Assembly: GCF_003026815.1 (NCBI RefSeq) | Contig: NZ_PYOG01000001.1 | Span: 310,001 to 374,000, forward strand | From: Photobacterium damselae | Lineage (GTDB): Bacteria; Pseudomonadota; Gammaproteobacteria; Enterobacterales; Vibrionaceae | Length of the DNA: 64,000 nucleotides | Direction: 5' to 3' | Shown: piece after piece, positions 1 through 9,672 of the stretch | How positions within the stretch are numbered: position 1 is the first letter of the stretch | Layout: each line of letters begins with the position of its first letter | Notes under the pieces: generated by a model | Told to the model about the DNA's origin: nothing | What the model saw: only the letters and a program-made list of their open reading frames with translations | Databases searched by the model: none | Translations under genes and position numbers: made by a program

Positions 1-671
1 TTAGTGCTCAATGGAGTTGGAACGATAGTGCCTGCAATTTCTTCTTTAGCAAGTAGCTGTACATCGTTATTTTTATCAAAACGAGACTGCGCTGTAGCTA
101 GCGTGTTGTTATCAGCAGGTACACGTTTCCAATTATCACCATCAATTGGGCTTAAGTAATCTGCTGGATTTTCAGTGTCAGTACTTTTAATTGTTTTTGG
201 CTCTGCTTTGCCTGCTGCAACATAAGCGCGTGGCATGTAGTCATTTTCAAACAGAGTCCAGTACTCACCCACGTATGGGATCACAACCGTTTCACCTTCA
301 GCAAAACCATCGAATTTCTCGGTTGGCTCTAGTGTATGTAGGTCACCAGTTACGTGAGTGATCTTAAATTGATCGTTTTGTACATCCAGAATTTGGCGGA
401 TGCTGTGGAAATAGATTTTCCAATCTTTACTTGTTACTTCTGGGCCATTATTAACAAGAGTAAGGTTAATTAGGTCACAAGAAGCCCATTCTGCGCCTAG
501 GTTTTGACATTGTAGACCATTGTCAGCACCGTGGTTCGTTACTACCTTGTAATTAACTTCTAGATTATTCGCTAGGTTATTAACTACAGCTTGATCATTT
601 GTTCCTTGTGAAGCACATCCAGTTACCGCAAGAGCGATAACAGAAGCTAACGCAGATAATTTTAGAGTCAT
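1..671 (-). CDS. chb: Chitobiase / beta-N-acetylhexosaminidase (GH20), 5' part only
   Basis: The gene runs off the left edge; 223 codons are visible. The N-terminus (MTLKLSALASVIALAVTGC) is a lipoprotein signal peptide with the lipobox VTGC, so the enzyme should be anchored to the outer membrane. The rest matches the N-terminal carbohydrate-binding CHB_HEX domain of Vibrio chitobiases (NNLEVNYKVVTNHGA, DWKIYFHSIRQILDV, FKITHVTGDLHTLEPT, VGEYWTLFENDYMPRAYV). The catalytic TIM barrel lies outside the window. The family hydrolyses chitobiose to GlcNAc. It lies downstream of nagE on the same strand and fits the GlcNAc uptake and catabolism genes beside it. Family is confident; exact specificity cannot be judged without the catalytic domain. 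Confidence 0.9.
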   Translation of the reverse strand, partial: MTLKLSALASVIALAVTGCASQGTNDQAVVNNLANNLEVNYKVVTNHGADNGLQCQNLGAEWASCDLINLTLVNNGPEVTSKDWKIYFHSIRQILDVQNDQFKITHVTGDLHTLEPTEKFDGFAEGETVVIPYVGEYWTLFENDYMPRAYVAAGKAEPKTIKSTDTENPADYLSPIDGDNWKRVPADNNTLATAQSRFDKNNDVQLLAKEEIAGTIVPTPLST

Positions 672-750
672 GATATGTTTCCTTGTCTCCCGAGCCCCTA
701 ATAATTTAGGGAAATCTAAACCGAGTACTGAAAATAAGGTACTCAAAATC

Positions 751-791
751 CCGGCCTCTCATTTCACTTAAGAAATTATGAGAGAGGCCGG
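751..791 (-). terminator. Stem-loop between nagE and chb
   Basis: The arms CCGGCCTCTC (751-760) and GAGAGGCCGG (782-791) are perfectly complementary, with a second inner pairing ATTTC/GAAAT. Read on the minus strand the stem is followed by a short GATTTT run. This is a likely terminator or attenuator after nagE, which would give chb its own promoter or reduced read-through. A smaller inverted repeat, GAGTAC/GTACTC, follows at 723-744. Confidence 0.65.
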
Positions 792-842
792 TTTATTAAA
801 GTTTTACGGTGTTACAGTTTGTTACTTAAAGAACTTAAGTAA

Positions 843-2312
843 TTAAGGTAGTTTTACAGAAGATAGGTCTTCTGCAGGAGAGACTTTCTTCATCTCACCA
901 GCAACGATTTCAGCTAGAGGGCCTAGGATAACCTGTAGGTTGTTAGTACCTAGTTTAACTACACCCATCGCACCTAATGCTTTTAGCGTTTTCTCATCTG
1001 CTAGGCTTGAATCTTTAAGAGTCAAACGTAGACGTGTGATACAAGCATCGATGTTTTCTAGGTTGTCGCGACCACCAAGAGCTTTGATGTATTGCTTAGC
1101 TAGTTCACCAGTTTCTGCCGCCGCTGCTCCTGAAGTCTCTTCAGCTTCGTCATCTTCACGACCTGGAGTCTTAAGGTTGAACTTAACGATAGCGAAACGG
1201 AATACTGCGTAGTAGATACAGAAGAAGCCGATGCCTTGGATAATTAGTATGTACCACTGTACCGCTAATGGGTTACGGCTTGATAGAACCATATCAACTA
1301 GACCTGCAGAGAAACCGAAGCCTGCAATCCACTGCATTGATGCTGCAATGTAAACAGATAGACCAGTTAGTACTGCGTGAATTACGTAAAGTACTGGTGC
1401 AAGGAACATGAATGCAAATTCTAGAGGCTCTGTAACACCTGTGAAGAATGATGCAAAACCAGCAGCTAGAAGTAGAGATGCTACACGCTCTTTGTTCTTA
1501 AGCTTAGCTGTGTGGTACATAGCTAGAGCCGCACCTGGTAGACCGAACATCATCACAGGGAAGAAACCAGCTTGGTACATACCTGTTACGCCAGGAACAC
1601 CTTTACCGCTTAGGAAGTTAGGAATATCGTTAATACCTGCAACGTCAAACCAGAATACAGAGTTTAGTGCGTGGTGTAGACCAACAGGGATAAGTAGACG
1701 GTTAAAGAATGCGTAGATACCAGCACCAACAGAGCCCATACCTTGGATAGTTTCACCAAAGTGTACTAGACCACCGTAGATAGAAGGCCATACAAACATC
1801 AGTACGCCAGCAATCACAATACCTGCAACCGAAGTTAGGATTGGAACTAAACGCTTACCGCTGAAGAATGCCAATGCTTTGTGCAATTGAACATCAGAGA
1901 AACGGTTGTAAAGTTCAGCCGATACGATACCAACTAGGATACCAACAAACTGGTTGTTAATTTTAGAGAATGCCGCAGGTACTGCACTTGGGTCGATACC
2001 CTGAATCTGTGCTACTGCGCCAGGAGCTAGAAGCGTTGTTACCACTAGGAAGCCAACGAAACCAGAAAGTGCAGCTGCACCGTCTTTATCTTTTGACATA
2101 CCGTAAGCAACACCGACAGCGAACAGTACCGACATGTTGTCGATAATTGCCGCACCAGCTTTAATTAAGAACGCAGCGATTGCACTGTTTGAACCCCAAC
2201 CTGTTGGGTCAATCCAGTAACCAATACCCATTAAGATCGCAGCAGCTGGAAGTACTGCTACTGGCACCATTAGCGCCTTACCTACTTTTTGAAAATATCC
2301 AAGAATGTTCAC
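843..2312 (-). CDS. nagE: PTS N-acetylglucosamine transporter, EIICB (NagE type)
   Basis: 489 aa inner-membrane permease that imports and phosphorylates GlcNAc to GlcNAc-6-P. The EIIC domain (about residues 1-370, with multiple hydrophobic segments) includes GLHHALNSVFWFDVAG and GVTEPLEFAFMF. The C-terminal EIIB domain (about 405-480) carries the phospho-cysteine in NIDACITRLRLTL. There is no EIIA domain, unlike E. coli NagE (about 650 aa), so it must take phosphate from a separate EIIA such as Crr; this is usual in vibrios. It starts with GTG behind a GGGGGAA sequence. It is divergent from nagBAC across a shared operator region and is followed by chitobiase on the same strand. Confidence 0.93.
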   Translation of the reverse strand: MNILGYFQKVGKALMVPVAVLPAAAILMGIGYWIDPTGWGSNSAIAAFLIKAGAAIIDNMSVLFAVGVAYGMSKDKDGAAALSGFVGFLVVTTLLAPGAVAQIQGIDPSAVPAAFSKINNQFVGILVGIVSAELYNRFSDVQLHKALAFFSGKRLVPILTSVAGIVIAGVLMFVWPSIYGGLVHFGETIQGMGSVGAGIYAFFNRLLIPVGLHHALNSVFWFDVAGINDIPNFLSGKGVPGVTGMYQAGFFPVMMFGLPGAALAMYHTAKLKNKERVASLLLAAGFASFFTGVTEPLEFAFMFLAPVLYVIHAVLTGLSVYIAASMQWIAGFGFSAGLVDMVLSSRNPLAVQWYILIIQGIGFFCIYYAVFRFAIVKFNLKTPGREDDEAEETSGAAAAETGELAKQYIKALGGRDNLENIDACITRLRLTLKDSSLADEKTLKALGAMGVVKLGTNNLQVILGPLAEIVAGEMKKVSPAEDLSSVKLP

Positions 2313-2396
2313 CCTTAGTTCCCCCTATGGTTTTCTTAGATTCGATATTTGATAACTTTTTTTTGCTATCCGATTAAGTCATTTGCAGTTTAAGAA

Positions 2397-2420
2397 TTTA
2401 ATTTCGCCCCGCAAATTAAA
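2397..2420. promoter_or_regulatory. NagC operator, nagE-proximal
   Basis: Near-perfect palindrome with arms TTTAATTT (2397-2404) and AAATTAAA (2413-2420) around CGCCCCGC. This matches the known NagC site pattern in E. coli and vibrios (AT-rich arms about a CG-flanked centre). It lies about 85-110 bp upstream of the nagE start. Confidence 0.8.
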
Positions 2421-2429
2421 ACGTCCTCA

Positions 2430-2449
2430 TTTGTGATCTTTATCACCAG
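2430..2449. promoter_or_regulatory. CRP binding site between the two NagC boxes
   Basis: TGTGA (2432-2436), six bases, then TCACC (2443-2447), extended as TTTGTGATCTTTATCACCAG. This matches the CRP consensus at nine of the ten core positions. It sits centrally in the nagE-nagB intergenic region, as in E. coli, where CRP activates both divergent promoters. Confidence 0.8.
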
Positions 2450-2492
2450 AGTTGGCAATATCTGAGCGATTTTGCTAGCTCGATCATAAAAC

Positions 2493-2514
2493 TTATTTTA
2501 TCATTCGAAACAAA
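2493..2514. promoter_or_regulatory. Probable second NagC operator, nagB-proximal
   Basis: TTATTTT (2493-2499) and CGAAACAAA (2506-2514) form a weaker NagC-like dyad about 55 bp upstream of nagB. Its centre is about 95 bp from the centre of the strong site. The match is degenerate; it is called mainly by analogy with the paired NagC sites of the E. coli nagE-nagB region. Confidence 0.5.
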
Positions 2515-2568
2515 GGCGATATGCCGCTATGATTTCCCTGTTTTAATTATTCTGTATGAGGTGTCACC

Positions 2569-3369
2569 GTGAGACTTATCCCGCTAGATAACGCAAAAGA
2601 TGTAGGTTTGTGGTCTGCTCGCTATATTGCTGATCGTATTAATAAATTCCAGCCAACAGCTGAGCGTCCATTTGTACTAGGTCTACCGACTGGTGGTACA
2701 CCACTAGCGACTTACAAACGTCTTATTGAGCTTTATGAAGCGGGCGAAGTAAGTTTCAAGCATGTTGTTACTTTCAACATGGACGAGTACGTAGGCATGC
2801 CTTCTGATCACCCAGAATCATACCGTAGCTTTATGTACAACAACTTCTTCAATCATATTGATATTCAAGAAGAAAATATCAATCTTCTTGATGGTAATGC
2901 AGCGGATCATGTTGCTGAATGTCAACGTTATGAAGACAAAATCAAATCTTACGGTAGAATCAACCTATTCATGGGTGGCGTAGGTAACGACGGTCATATC
3001 GCATTTAACGAGCCGGCATCGTCTCTATCTTCTCGAACTCGTATCAAAACATTAACTCATGATACTCGTATCGCTAACTCTCGTTTCTTCGATGGCGATA
3101 TTAATCAAGTACCTAAATACTCTCTAACTATTGGTGTGGGTACACTGCTTGATTCTGAAGAGATCATGATTTTGGTTACAGGTCACAACAAAGCACAAGC
3201 ACTAGAAGCTGCTGTTGAAGGTTGTGTTAACCACCTATGGACTATCTCAGCTCTACAGCTGCATCCAAAATCACTGATTGTATGTGATGAGCCTGCAACT
3301 CAAGAACTTAAAGTTAAAACGGTTAAATATTTCCAAGAGCTAGAAGCTGAAAACATTAACCACATGTAA
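2569..3369 (+). CDS. nagB: Glucosamine-6-phosphate deaminase
   Basis: 266 aa cytosolic enzyme that converts glucosamine-6-P to fructose-6-P and ammonia. Family signatures are [17 protein letters not shown] near residue 37, [17 protein letters not shown] near 69, [16 protein letters not shown] near 132 and the C-terminal [17 protein letters not shown]. Length equals E. coli NagB (266). It starts with GTG behind GAGGTG at 2559-2564. It is the first gene of nagBAC; nagA follows after 17 bp. Confidence 0.97.
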   Translation: MRLIPLDNAKDVGLWSARYIADRINKFQPTAERPFVLGLPTGGTPLATYKRLIELYEAGEVSFKHVVTFNMDEYVGMPSDHPESYRSFMYNNFFNHIDIQEENINLLDGNAADHVAECQRYEDKIKSYGRINLFMGGVGNDGHIAFNEPASSLSSRTRIKTLTHDTRIANSRFFDGDINQVPKYSLTIGVGTLLDSEEIMILVTGHNKAQALEAAVEGCVNHLWTISALQLHPKSLIVCDEPATQELKVKTVKYFQELEAENINHM

Positions 3370-3386
3370 AAATAAAGGAACTGTTC

Positions 3387-4523
3387 ATGTACGCGCTTAC
3401 CAATTGTCGAATCTTCACAGGTAGCGATGTGCTGAATAACCACGCCGTCATTGTTGACGGCGTGAACATTCATGCTGTTTGCCCTGTTGCAGAACTTCCA
3501 CAAGATATCAAAACTATTGACCTAAACGGTGCTAACCTAACTCCAGGTTTTATTGACGTCCAACTTAACGGTTGTGGCGGTGTGATGTTCAACGATGAAA
3601 TCAACGCTGATACGATTCACACAATGCACCGCGCAAACATCAAATCAGGCTGTACCAGCTTCCTTCCTACGCTTATCACTTCATCTGATGAAGATATGAA
3701 AGCGGCTATTAAAGCTCAACGCGACTACGAAGCAAAATACCAAAACCAGTCATTAGGTCTACACCTTGAAGGTCCATACCTAAACGTGATGAAAAAAGGT
3801 ATTCACAATATTGATTACATTCGTACTTCTGACGATGCCATGATCAATACCATTTGTGAAAATGCAGATGTTGTTACCAAAGTAACACTAGCGCCTGAGC
3901 AAAACGACCACGCTCATATCCAAAAACTGGTTGAAGCCGGTGTTGTTGTTTCAGCAGGTCATACTAACGCAACGTATGTCGAAGCTCGTAAAGGCTTTGC
4001 TTCTGGTATTACCTTTGCCACTCACCTATTTAACGCAATGACACCAATTGCAGGTCGTGAGCCAGGTATGGTCGGTGCTATTTATGATACCCCTGAAGTG
4101 TACACAGGTATCATTGCTGATGGTTTCCATGTGGATTATGCAAACATCCGTATGGCCCATAAAATGAAGGGTGAAAAGTTAGTTTTAGTGACCGACGCCA
4201 CAGCCCCGGCAGGTGCTAACATGGATCACTTTATTTTTGTCGGTAAGAAAGTATATTACAGAGACGGCAAGTGTGTTGATGAAAATGGCACACTAGGCGG
4301 CTCAGCACTGACAATGATAGAAGCAGTACAAAATTGTGTTGAGCATGTGGGTATCGCCCTGGACGAAGCGATTCGTATGGCTACCTTGTATCCTGCTCGC
4401 GCAATTGGCGTAGACAAGAAACTTGGTGCTGTTAAACAAGGTATGGTTGCAAACCTAACTGTGTTCGATCGCGATTACAACGTCCAGGCGACAGTTGTTA
4501 ATGGTGAATACGAGCAGAATTAA
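3387..4523 (+). CDS. nagA: N-acetylglucosamine-6-phosphate deacetylase
   Basis: 378 aa metal-dependent amidohydrolase that converts GlcNAc-6-P to GlcN-6-P and acetate, feeding NagB. Motifs: [17 protein letters not shown] near residue 56, [11 protein letters not shown] near 125 (metal-binding Glu), [10 protein letters not shown] near 192 and [16 protein letters not shown] near 213 (metal-binding His), and [12 protein letters not shown] with the catalytic Asp. The ribosome site AAAGGAAC precedes the ATG. It is second in nagBAC, 3 bp from nagC, so probably translationally coupled. Confidence 0.97.
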   Translation: MYALTNCRIFTGSDVLNNHAVIVDGVNIHAVCPVAELPQDIKTIDLNGANLTPGFIDVQLNGCGGVMFNDEINADTIHTMHRANIKSGCTSFLPTLITSSDEDMKAAIKAQRDYEAKYQNQSLGLHLEGPYLNVMKKGIHNIDYIRTSDDAMINTICENADVVTKVTLAPEQNDHAHIQKLVEAGVVVSAGHTNATYVEARKGFASGITFATHLFNAMTPIAGREPGMVGAIYDTPEVYTGIIADGFHVDYANIRMAHKMKGEKLVLVTDATAPAGANMDHFIFVGKKVYYRDGKCVDENGTLGGSALTMIEAVQNCVEHVGIALDEAIRMATLYPARAIGVDKKLGAVKQGMVANLTVFDRDYNVQATVVNGEYEQN

Positions 4524-4526
4524 AAT

Positions 4527-5741
4527 ATGACAGGCGGACAAATTGGTAATGTAGATCTAGTAAAACAGCTAAATAGTGCCGCTGTTTACAGACTTATCGA
4601 CTTACAAGGCCCTATATCACGCATTCAGGTTGCTGATGTAAGTCAGCTTGCTCCTGCAAGTGTTACTAAAATTACCCGCCAACTGCTTGAGCGCGGCCTT
4701 ATTAAAGAGGTCGCGCAACAAGCTTCTACAGGTGGTAGACGCGCAATTTCTCTTACTACTGAGTCAGCTCCTTTCCATTCGGTAGCAATCCGTCTTGGAC
4801 GAACTTATATCGAACTCACGATTTTTGACTTAAGTGGTAAACATATTGTGAGCGATTCACATCGTTTTCAATACTCCAACCAGCAAGAGTTGACTGATGG
4901 TTTAATTAATCACATTCGTCAATTTATTGCAGAAAATCAAAACGTTATTAAAGAGCTTGTTGCATTTGGCATTACTCTTCCAGGTCTTATTGATCCGGAA
5001 ACTGGCGTAATCGAATACATGCCACATATCGAGGTCGATCATTTTCCTTTAGCAGATATCATCAATGAAAAATTTGGTGTTTCGTGTTTTGTTGGTAATG
5101 ATATTCGAGGCCTAGCTCTTGCTGAGCATTACTTTGGCGCAAGCCGCGATTGTAAAGACTCAATCTTAGTCAGCATGCATCACGGTACGGGCGCAGGAAT
5201 TATTGTTAATGGTCAGGTATTTTTAGGCTATAACCGTAACGTCGGCGAAATTGGTCATATCCAAATTGATCCATTAGGTGATAAATGTCAGTGCGGTAAT
5301 TTTGGCTGTTTAGAAACAGTAGCATCCGATCCTGCCGTAATTCGACATGTTCAAGAACTGCTTGATCAAGGCTATCCAAGCACTCTTCAAGAGCTAGAAG
5401 AGCTTACGATGCCAGCTATCTGTATGGCTGCTAACAAAGGGGATGAACTGGCCGTTCAAGCTCTCACAAAAGTGGGAAACCAACTAGGTAAAGCGCTAGC
5501 GATGACAGTCAACCTGTTTAATCCGCAAAAAATTGTTCTGGCAGGTAATATTACTCAAGCGAAAGACATAGTTTTTCCTGCGATTCGTCGCTGTGTTGAA
5601 ACGCAGTCACTTTCTACATTTAACAAAGATCTTCCTATTGTTACCTCTGAGCTTTATAGCCAACCAACAATAGGCGCATTTTCAATGATCAAGCGCGCAA
5701 TGCTAAACGGTGTTCTACTGCAACGTTTGCTAGAAGATTAA
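4527..5741 (+). CDS. nagC: NagC, ROK-family transcriptional repressor
   Basis: 404 aa. The N-terminal winged helix (about residues 10-80: RIQVADVSQLAPASVTKITRQLLERGLI) is followed by a ROK sugar-binding domain. The zinc site CQCGNFGCLE (near 252) and the DNA-recognition region match NagC/Mlc. In E. coli GlcNAc-6-P releases the repressor. Its likely targets here are the two operators upstream of nagE/nagB, so the cluster is autoregulated. It starts 3 bp after nagA and has a good terminator directly behind. Confidence 0.94.
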   Translation: MTGGQIGNVDLVKQLNSAAVYRLIDLQGPISRIQVADVSQLAPASVTKITRQLLERGLIKEVAQQASTGGRRAISLTTESAPFHSVAIRLGRTYIELTIFDLSGKHIVSDSHRFQYSNQQELTDGLINHIRQFIAENQNVIKELVAFGITLPGLIDPETGVIEYMPHIEVDHFPLADIINEKFGVSCFVGNDIRGLALAEHYFGASRDCKDSILVSMHHGTGAGIIVNGQVFLGYNRNVGEIGHIQIDPLGDKCQCGNFGCLETVASDPAVIRHVQELLDQGYPSTLQELEELTMPAICMAANKGDELAVQALTKVGNQLGKALAMTVNLFNPQKIVLAGNITQAKDIVFPAIRRCVETQSLSTFNKDLPIVTSELYSQPTIGAFSMIKRAMLNGVLLQRLLED

Positions 5742-5783
5742 AAAGCCGCAACGAAGCCGTAATAATCGGTTACATTGCATTTT

Positions 5784-5815
5784 AAGGGGAGGCTCATCAC
5801 AGTCTCCCCTTTTTG
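5784..5815 (+). terminator. Terminator of nagBAC
   Basis: Stem AAGGGGAG (5784-5791) and CTCCCCTT (5804-5811) followed by TTTT. It ends the nagB-nagA-nagC transcript. The 200 bp between it and the next gene show no further feature. Confidence 0.85.
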
Positions 5816-6030
5816 ATATACTCAACGTAACTTTCTATTTTCTTAGCATATAATGACAAACAACTAGAGGATATTTTGCTCGATTATTTTAAATGAGCAT
5901 GTTGCAAAATATCTCACACATCAAGTCATCATATATCTGTAAATTGAGTTATGACTTCTCCAACGCACACTGTATTGAGAGAAACTTAGATATATTTTTG
6001 AGTACAAAATAAAGGAAAGATTACCGAGAT

Positions 6031-7620
6031 ATGGAAATCGTTTTTATTATTACCGCTTTTGTAGCTGGCTTTATTGCACTTCGCTGCAAACTTCCACCGC
6101 TGGTTGGCTTTCTTATTGCTGGCTTTTTTCTTAACAGTTTTGGCTACCACTCTACCGATGCGTTAACCACATTTGCTGATTTAGGCGTAACCTTACTTTT
6201 ATTTACCATCGGCTTAAAACTGGATGTTAAAACCTTACTGGCGAAAGAGATTTGGGGAGGCGCAACCTTACATAATCTGCTGTCAACACTGCTCTTTACC
6301 CTATGTCTGAAAGGGCTTCAGTTACTCGGTCTGAATATGTTAGCTGGCCTTGATATGGGACAACTGGCTCTAATGGGCTTTGCACTCTCATTCTCAAGTA
6401 CTGTTTTTGCCATTAAAGCCTTACAAGAAAAAGGCGAACTCAATGCAACCTATGGTACTTTGGCCATTGGTGTGCTGGTTATGCAAGATATCTTTGCCGT
6501 CGTTTTCTTAACTGCCTCTACCGGGAAAATGCCTGAAATCACAGCGTTAGGCCTCTTTGCTCTTCCCCTTCTACGCCCTCTATTTTATCGAATCTTAGAT
6601 AAAGCAGGTCACGGCGAAATGTTGGTGCTTTATGGTATTTTCTTAGCCCTTGTTGCCGGAGCAGGTCTGTTTGAATCTGTTGGTATGAAACCAGATCTGG
6701 GGGCTCTGATTCTAGGTATGATGCTCGCCAGTCATCCAAAAGCGTCTGAATTATCAAAATCACTCTTTAATATTAAAGAAATCTTGCTGGTTTGCTTCTT
6801 CTTAAATATTGGCCTGGCCGAAACCCCAACCATTGATGGCTTATTAATGGCATTGGTGTTGATGCTCATTTTGCCATTAAAAGGCATTTTGTATTATCTT
6901 GTTTTCCATCTTTTCCGTTTCCGAGTCCGAACCTCACTATTAGGCACTCTTACCCTATTTAACTACAGTGAATTTGGCTTAATTGTCGGTGGTGTGGCTT
7001 ATAAATTAGGATGGTTACCAGGCAATTTCTTAGTGGCGATTGCCATTGCCGTTTCACTCTCGTTTTTGGTTGCAGCCGCCGTAACCAGTGCAGGACACAA
7101 AATTTATAGTCAATCATCCCGCTGGCTAAAAGAGTTCGCTCCAGAGCAACTCAACTCTGGCGATAAGCTTATCGATTTAGGCTCTGCTCGCATTATGATT
7201 TTAGGTATGGGACGCATTGGCTCAGGTGCTTATGATGAACTCACCGAACGCTATGGTCATCAAGTGATTGGAGTTGAAACCCGAGAAGATTCTGCCGAGC
7301 AACACAAACAAGAAGGCCGAAATGTTATTTGTGGCGATGCAACCGACCCCGATTTTTGGGCTCGCGTTATTAAACGTCGCAATATAGACCTTATTTTATT
7401 AGCCATGCCAAACAGTCAAGCCAATACTTTTGCCCTTGAGCAGATTCGCTTGCGTGATTATCAAGGTCAAATTGCCGCGATTGCTAAATACAGTGAAGAT
7501 GAACAATGGCTAATCGAGCAAGGCGTTGACGCTGCATTTAACATTTACAGTGAAGCAGGAAGTGGATTTGCTCGTCACGTATGTGAACATTTAGACCCTC
7601 AAATTCAACGCATACCTTAA
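6031..7620 (+). CDS. CPA2-family cation:proton antiporter with TrkA-N domain
   Basis: 529 aa. Residues about 1-370 are highly hydrophobic and typical of Kef-type Na+(K+)/H+ exchangers: LPPLVGFLIAGFFLNSFGYH, FADLGVTLLLFTIGLKLD, SFSSTVFAIKALQEKGE, and KPDLGALILGMMLASHP. The C-terminal part (about 385-505) is a Rossmann-fold TrkA-N domain starting IMILGMGRIGSGAYDEL, expected to bind a nucleotide and gate ion flow. E. coli has ybaL beside gsk, also a Kef-like antiporter, but the sequence is not close enough for me to use that name. Monocistronic, with its own terminator. Confidence 0.85.
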   Translation: MEIVFIITAFVAGFIALRCKLPPLVGFLIAGFFLNSFGYHSTDALTTFADLGVTLLLFTIGLKLDVKTLLAKEIWGGATLHNLLSTLLFTLCLKGLQLLGLNMLAGLDMGQLALMGFALSFSSTVFAIKALQEKGELNATYGTLAIGVLVMQDIFAVVFLTASTGKMPEITALGLFALPLLRPLFYRILDKAGHGEMLVLYGIFLALVAGAGLFESVGMKPDLGALILGMMLASHPKASELSKSLFNIKEILLVCFFLNIGLAETPTIDGLLMALVLMLILPLKGILYYLVFHLFRFRVRTSLLGTLTLFNYSEFGLIVGGVAYKLGWLPGNFLVAIAIAVSLSFLVAAAVTSAGHKIYSQSSRWLKEFAPEQLNSGDKLIDLGSARIMILGMGRIGSGAYDELTERYGHQVIGVETREDSAEQHKQEGRNVICGDATDPDFWARVIKRRNIDLILLAMPNSQANTFALEQIRLRDYQGQIAAIAKYSEDEQWLIEQGVDAAFNIYSEAGSGFARHVCEHLDPQIQRIP

Positions 7621-7648
7621 TTTCTGAGCAACATTTCAAATCAACCCA

Positions 7649-7682
7649 AGCGGCAATATTCTTATTGCCGCTTTCTTTTTTA
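7649..7682 (+). terminator. Terminator of the antiporter gene
   Basis: AAGCGGCAATA (7649-7659) and TATTGCCGCTT (7663-7673) form an 11-bp stem with a four-base loop, followed by a T-rich run (TCTTTTTTAT). Confidence 0.9.
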
Positions 7683-7712
7683 TGGTCAAAAAACAGCTTT
7701 CATTGAAAAATA

Positions 7713-7737
7713 TTCAGTTATATTGAAAATAACTGAA
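7713..7737. repeat. Perfect inverted repeat in the asnB upstream region
   Basis: TTCAGTTAT (7713-7721) and ATAACTGAA (7729-7737) flank ATTGAAA; AATATT occurs just outside both arms. It lies about 245 bp upstream of asnB without a T-run, so an operator is more likely than a terminator. The regulator is unknown. The rest of the roughly 300-bp leader, 7738-7982, is AT-rich and shows no recognisable riboswitch. Confidence 0.5.
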
Positions 7738-7982
7738 CAATATTTAACGACAAGGCTATAGTTTAAAATATTTCAGATTTTTCATTGCATTTTTTTACCG
7801 AATACGCAATTTTAGAAAACAACAAGGGAGCGACGAGAATTTGGCCAAATCGTCTATGTACCCAAACTCTAACCCAATGCATAATCAAACGAAGCAGCAT
7901 AAGTTAGCGTGGTAAATAGGCAACTCGCGAACACCAAGATTTATGGATAGTCATTAAAAGTTTTTTTGGAGTGGTAAGTAGT

Positions 7983-9653
7983 ATGTGTTCTATATTCGGT
8001 ATTCTTGATATTAAAAGTGATTCTTCTGCACTGCGTACAACAGCGTTAGAAATGTCAAAAAAAATGCGTCACCGTGGTCCTGACTGGTCAGGTATTTACT
8101 CATCAGATCGAGCAATCTTAGTCCATGAACGTTTAGCTATTGTCGATCTTAACAGCGGCGAACAGCCACTTTATAACCAAGACAAAACTCACGCTCTTGC
8201 TGTTAACGGTGAGATTTATAACCACAAAGAATTACGTGCTGAATTTGCGCCTGATTACCCGTTCCAAACCGAATCTGATTGCGAAATCATTTTGGCGCTA
8301 TACAAAGAAAAAGGTCCTGAGCTACTGGATTATTTAAACGGTATTTTTGGTTTTATTCTTTATGATGCAGAGCAAGATGCGTATCTGATTGGCCGTGACC
8401 ATATCGGTATTATTCCACTTTACCAAGGCTATGATGAACACGGTAACTACTATGTAGCCTCTGAGATGAAAGCGTTAGTTCCTGTGTGTAAAACCATCAG
8501 TGAATTTCCTCCAGGTCACTTCCTATGGAGTAAAAAAGGTGAACCTGTTCGCTATTACAAGCGTGATTGGATGGAGTTTGATGCCGTAAAAGATGCAGTA
8601 ACTGATAAACAAAAATTAGCAGACGCCCTTGAAAGTGCAGTAAAACGTCAGTTGATGACCGATGTTCCTTATGGTGTACTACTTTCTGGTGGTCTTGATT
8701 CATCGGTTATCTCAGCAATTACGAAAAAGTTTGCAGCTCGCCGTATCGAGGATGATGAACAATCACAAGCTTGGTGGCCAACCCTGCACTCATTTGCTAT
8801 TGGTCTAGAAGGTGCTCCCGATCTGAAAGCGGCAAAAGTTGTTGCAGATCATATTGGTACGGTACACCATGAGCTGACATACACAGTTCAAGAAGGCCTA
8901 GATGCTATCCGTGATGTTATTTATCATATTGAAACTTATGATGTAACAACCATTCGAGCATCAACGCCTATGTATCTTATGTCTCGTAAAATTCGAGCCA
9001 TGGGTATTAAGATGGTACTCTCTGGCGAAGGTGCCGATGAAGTCTTTGGCGGTTACTTATACTTCCATAAAGCGCCTAACGCTAAAGAGTTCCACGAAGA
9101 GACAGTTCGCAAGTTGCTTGCACTAAATATGTTCGACTGTGCTCGCGCAAACAAATCGATGGCCGCTTGGGGTATTGAAGCTCGTGTACCATTCCTAGAT
9201 AAAGAGTTCTTGGAAGTGGCAATGAGTATTAACCCACAAGATAAAATGTGCGGTAACGGTAAGATTGAAAAACACATTATTCGTGAGTGTTTCGGTCATT
9301 ACTTACCAGAATCTGTCGCATGGCGTCAAAAAGAGCAGTTCTCAGATGGTGTAGGTTATAACTGGATTGATACCCTAAAGGCTGTTGCTGAAGAAAAAGT
9401 TACCGATCAGCAAATGGAAACGGCAAAATTCCGCTTCCCATACAATACGCCAACAACCAAAGAAGCGTATGCATACCGTGAGATTTTTGAGGAGCTATTC
9501 CCGCTAGAAAGTGCGGCACATTGTGTACCTGGTGGTCCATCTATTGCCTGTTCAAGCGCAAAAGCCATTGAGTGGGATGAGAGCTTTAAAAATGCCGCGG
9601 ACCCGTCTGGTCGTGCCGTTGCAGCCGTTCACTGTGATGCTTATAAAAAGTAA
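7983..9653 (+). CDS. asnB: Asparagine synthetase B, glutamine-hydrolysing
   Basis: 556 aa from the ATG at 7983. This start is chosen because the glutaminase nucleophile must be Cys2 (MCSIFGILDIK); an upstream in-frame GTG at 7971 would bury it. GGAG at 7968-7971 is the ribosome site. The N-terminal class II glutaminase domain (about 1-190) includes RHRGPDWSG and NGEIYNHKELR. The synthetase domain follows with the ATP pyrophosphatase motif LLSGGLDSS (near 230) and SGEGADEVFGGY (near 345). It makes asparagine from aspartate, ATP and glutamine. It stands alone between two strong terminators. Confidence 0.96.
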   Translation: MCSIFGILDIKSDSSALRTTALEMSKKMRHRGPDWSGIYSSDRAILVHERLAIVDLNSGEQPLYNQDKTHALAVNGEIYNHKELRAEFAPDYPFQTESDCEIILALYKEKGPELLDYLNGIFGFILYDAEQDAYLIGRDHIGIIPLYQGYDEHGNYYVASEMKALVPVCKTISEFPPGHFLWSKKGEPVRYYKRDWMEFDAVKDAVTDKQKLADALESAVKRQLMTDVPYGVLLSGGLDSSVISAITKKFAARRIEDDEQSQAWWPTLHSFAIGLEGAPDLKAAKVVADHIGTVHHELTYTVQEGLDAIRDVIYHIETYDVTTIRASTPMYLMSRKIRAMGIKMVLSGEGADEVFGGYLYFHKAPNAKEFHEETVRKLLALNMFDCARANKSMAAWGIEARVPFLDKEFLEVAMSINPQDKMCGNGKIEKHIIRECFGHYLPESVAWRQKEQFSDGVGYNWIDTLKAVAEEKVTDQQMETAKFRFPYNTPTTKEAYAYREIFEELFPLESAAHCVPGGPSIACSSAKAIEWDESFKNAADPSGRAVAAVHCDAYKK

Positions 9654-9672
9654 CCAGTAAAAAGTAATAGAC

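Noticed and set aside
6539-6763. 74-codon minus ORF within the antiporter gene
   Set aside because: Shadow frame of a well-supported membrane protein; no independent signal.
7971-7982. Upstream GTG start for asnB
   Set aside because: It would add four residues before the Met-Cys pair, burying the N-terminal Cys nucleophile needed for glutaminase activity.
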